This document shows positions 63,922 through 64,000 of a stretch of DNA of 64,000 nucleotides, piece after piece (the first letter of the stretch is position 1; the number at the start of each line of letters is the position of its first letter). Location: the NCBI RefSeq assembly GCF_016735115.1, contig NZ_JAERQJ010000007.1:143897-207896 (forward strand), read 5' to 3'. The notes beneath the pieces were generated by a model. That model did no database searches and was not told the origin of the DNA. It saw nothing but the letters and a program-made list of their open reading frames with translations. The translations under genes and the position numbers were made by a program. This stretch comes from Aquimarina mytili. Its GTDB lineage: Bacteria; Bacteroidota; Bacteroidia; Flavobacteriales; Flavobacteriaceae.

Positions 63922-64000
63922 ATGAATACTCAAATTACCGCTTGCCCTAAGTTATACATTGGTATCGACATTCACAAGCGAAGCTGGAAGGTTCACTGTG
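63922..64000 (+). mobile_element. IS110-family transposase, 5' part only (runs off the window)
   Basis: The visible 26 codons read MNTQITACPKLYIGIDIHKR followed by SWKVHC. The YIGIDIHKRSW segment is the N-terminal DEDD-domain motif of IS110/IS1111-type transposases, with the first catalytic Asp in GID. The rest lies beyond position 64000. IS110 elements move by a site-specific recombinase mechanism, and a bridge RNA is known for several members, encoded in the non-coding end region. The non-coding DNA just upstream could hold it, but no structure can be claimed here. Confidence 0.85.

Overview
The window reads as the chromosome of a marine Flavobacteriaceae-type Bacteroidetes, possibly Aquimarina-like (genus is a guess). 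Evidence: AT-rich DNA, several -7 boxes of the Bacteroidetes type TAnnTTTG, a SusC/SusD pair, many lipoproteins, a type IX secretion (T9SS) C-terminal sorting tail, and a core gene order (folP, DUF1599, DoxX-like, ABC permease, tpiA, prmA, clpS) that I associate with flavobacteria. No tRNA, rRNA or CRISPR array was recognised.

Layout. 1-11.1 kb is housekeeping: a DUF4293 protein, phosphodiesterase, truA, an ABC exporter, the c-di-AMP synthase cdaA, folP, a duplicated DUF1599 protein, a DoxX-like/DUF6624 fusion, a permease, tpiA, prmA and clpS. 11.1-20.4 kb is accessory: a HEIGH-type metalloprotease lipoprotein, a tetR-ABC-hlyD-tolC type I export operon whose ATPase motifs are degenerate, a phosphatidylserine decarboxylase-like gene and an unknown lipoprotein.

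20.8-53.2 kb is a large polysaccharide utilisation locus (PUL), the most interesting part of the window. SusC, SusD, a duplicated glycan-binding lipoprotein and a GH16 endo-beta-1,3-glucanase-type enzyme are followed on the same strand by xylulokinase, xylose isomerase, a Na+/sugar symporter, a fructose-6-phosphate aldolase-like protein, a PhyH-type dioxygenase, an unassigned clan GH-A hydrolase, a Gfo/Idh/MocA oxidoreductase, an MFS sugar porter, a cytoplasmic GH43 beta-xylosidase, a GH26 lipoprotein and an aldose epimerase. A LacI regulator faces them. Beyond it lie a Cys-rich EF-hand lipoprotein, a CxxCH lipoprotein, a secreted enzyme of about 1,393 residues with two GH26 domains and a T9SS tail, and a membrane-spanning beta-propeller/Y_Y_Y/LuxR-type regulator. 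All three GH26 domains have the YEFDG acid/base motif of beta-1,3-xylanases rather than the His-Glu motif of beta-mannanases. No GH10, GH11, GH67, GH115 or acetyl-xylan esterase is present. I infer a beta-1,3-xylan utilisation system, possibly with beta-1,3-glucan as co-substrate, as in the walls of bryopsidalean green algae. Working model: the secreted and cell-surface GH26 and GH16 enzymes cut the polymer; SusC/D and the binding lipoprotein import oligosaccharides; the sugar transporters bring short products into the cytoplasm; GH43 frees xylose; and XylA/XylB convert it to xylulose-5-phosphate. Three 14-bp LacI-like palindromes with a central CG lie in three PUL control regions.

53.4-64 kb is mixed: an acyl-CoA synthetase, a secreted ApbE-type flavin transferase, two beta-lactamase-fold serine hydrolases around a DinB protein, an OafA-type acyltransferase with an SGNH domain, a 58-residue tautomerase behind a DoxX gene, a Crp/Fnr regulator, a GNAT acetyltransferase and, cut by the right edge, an IS110-family transposase.
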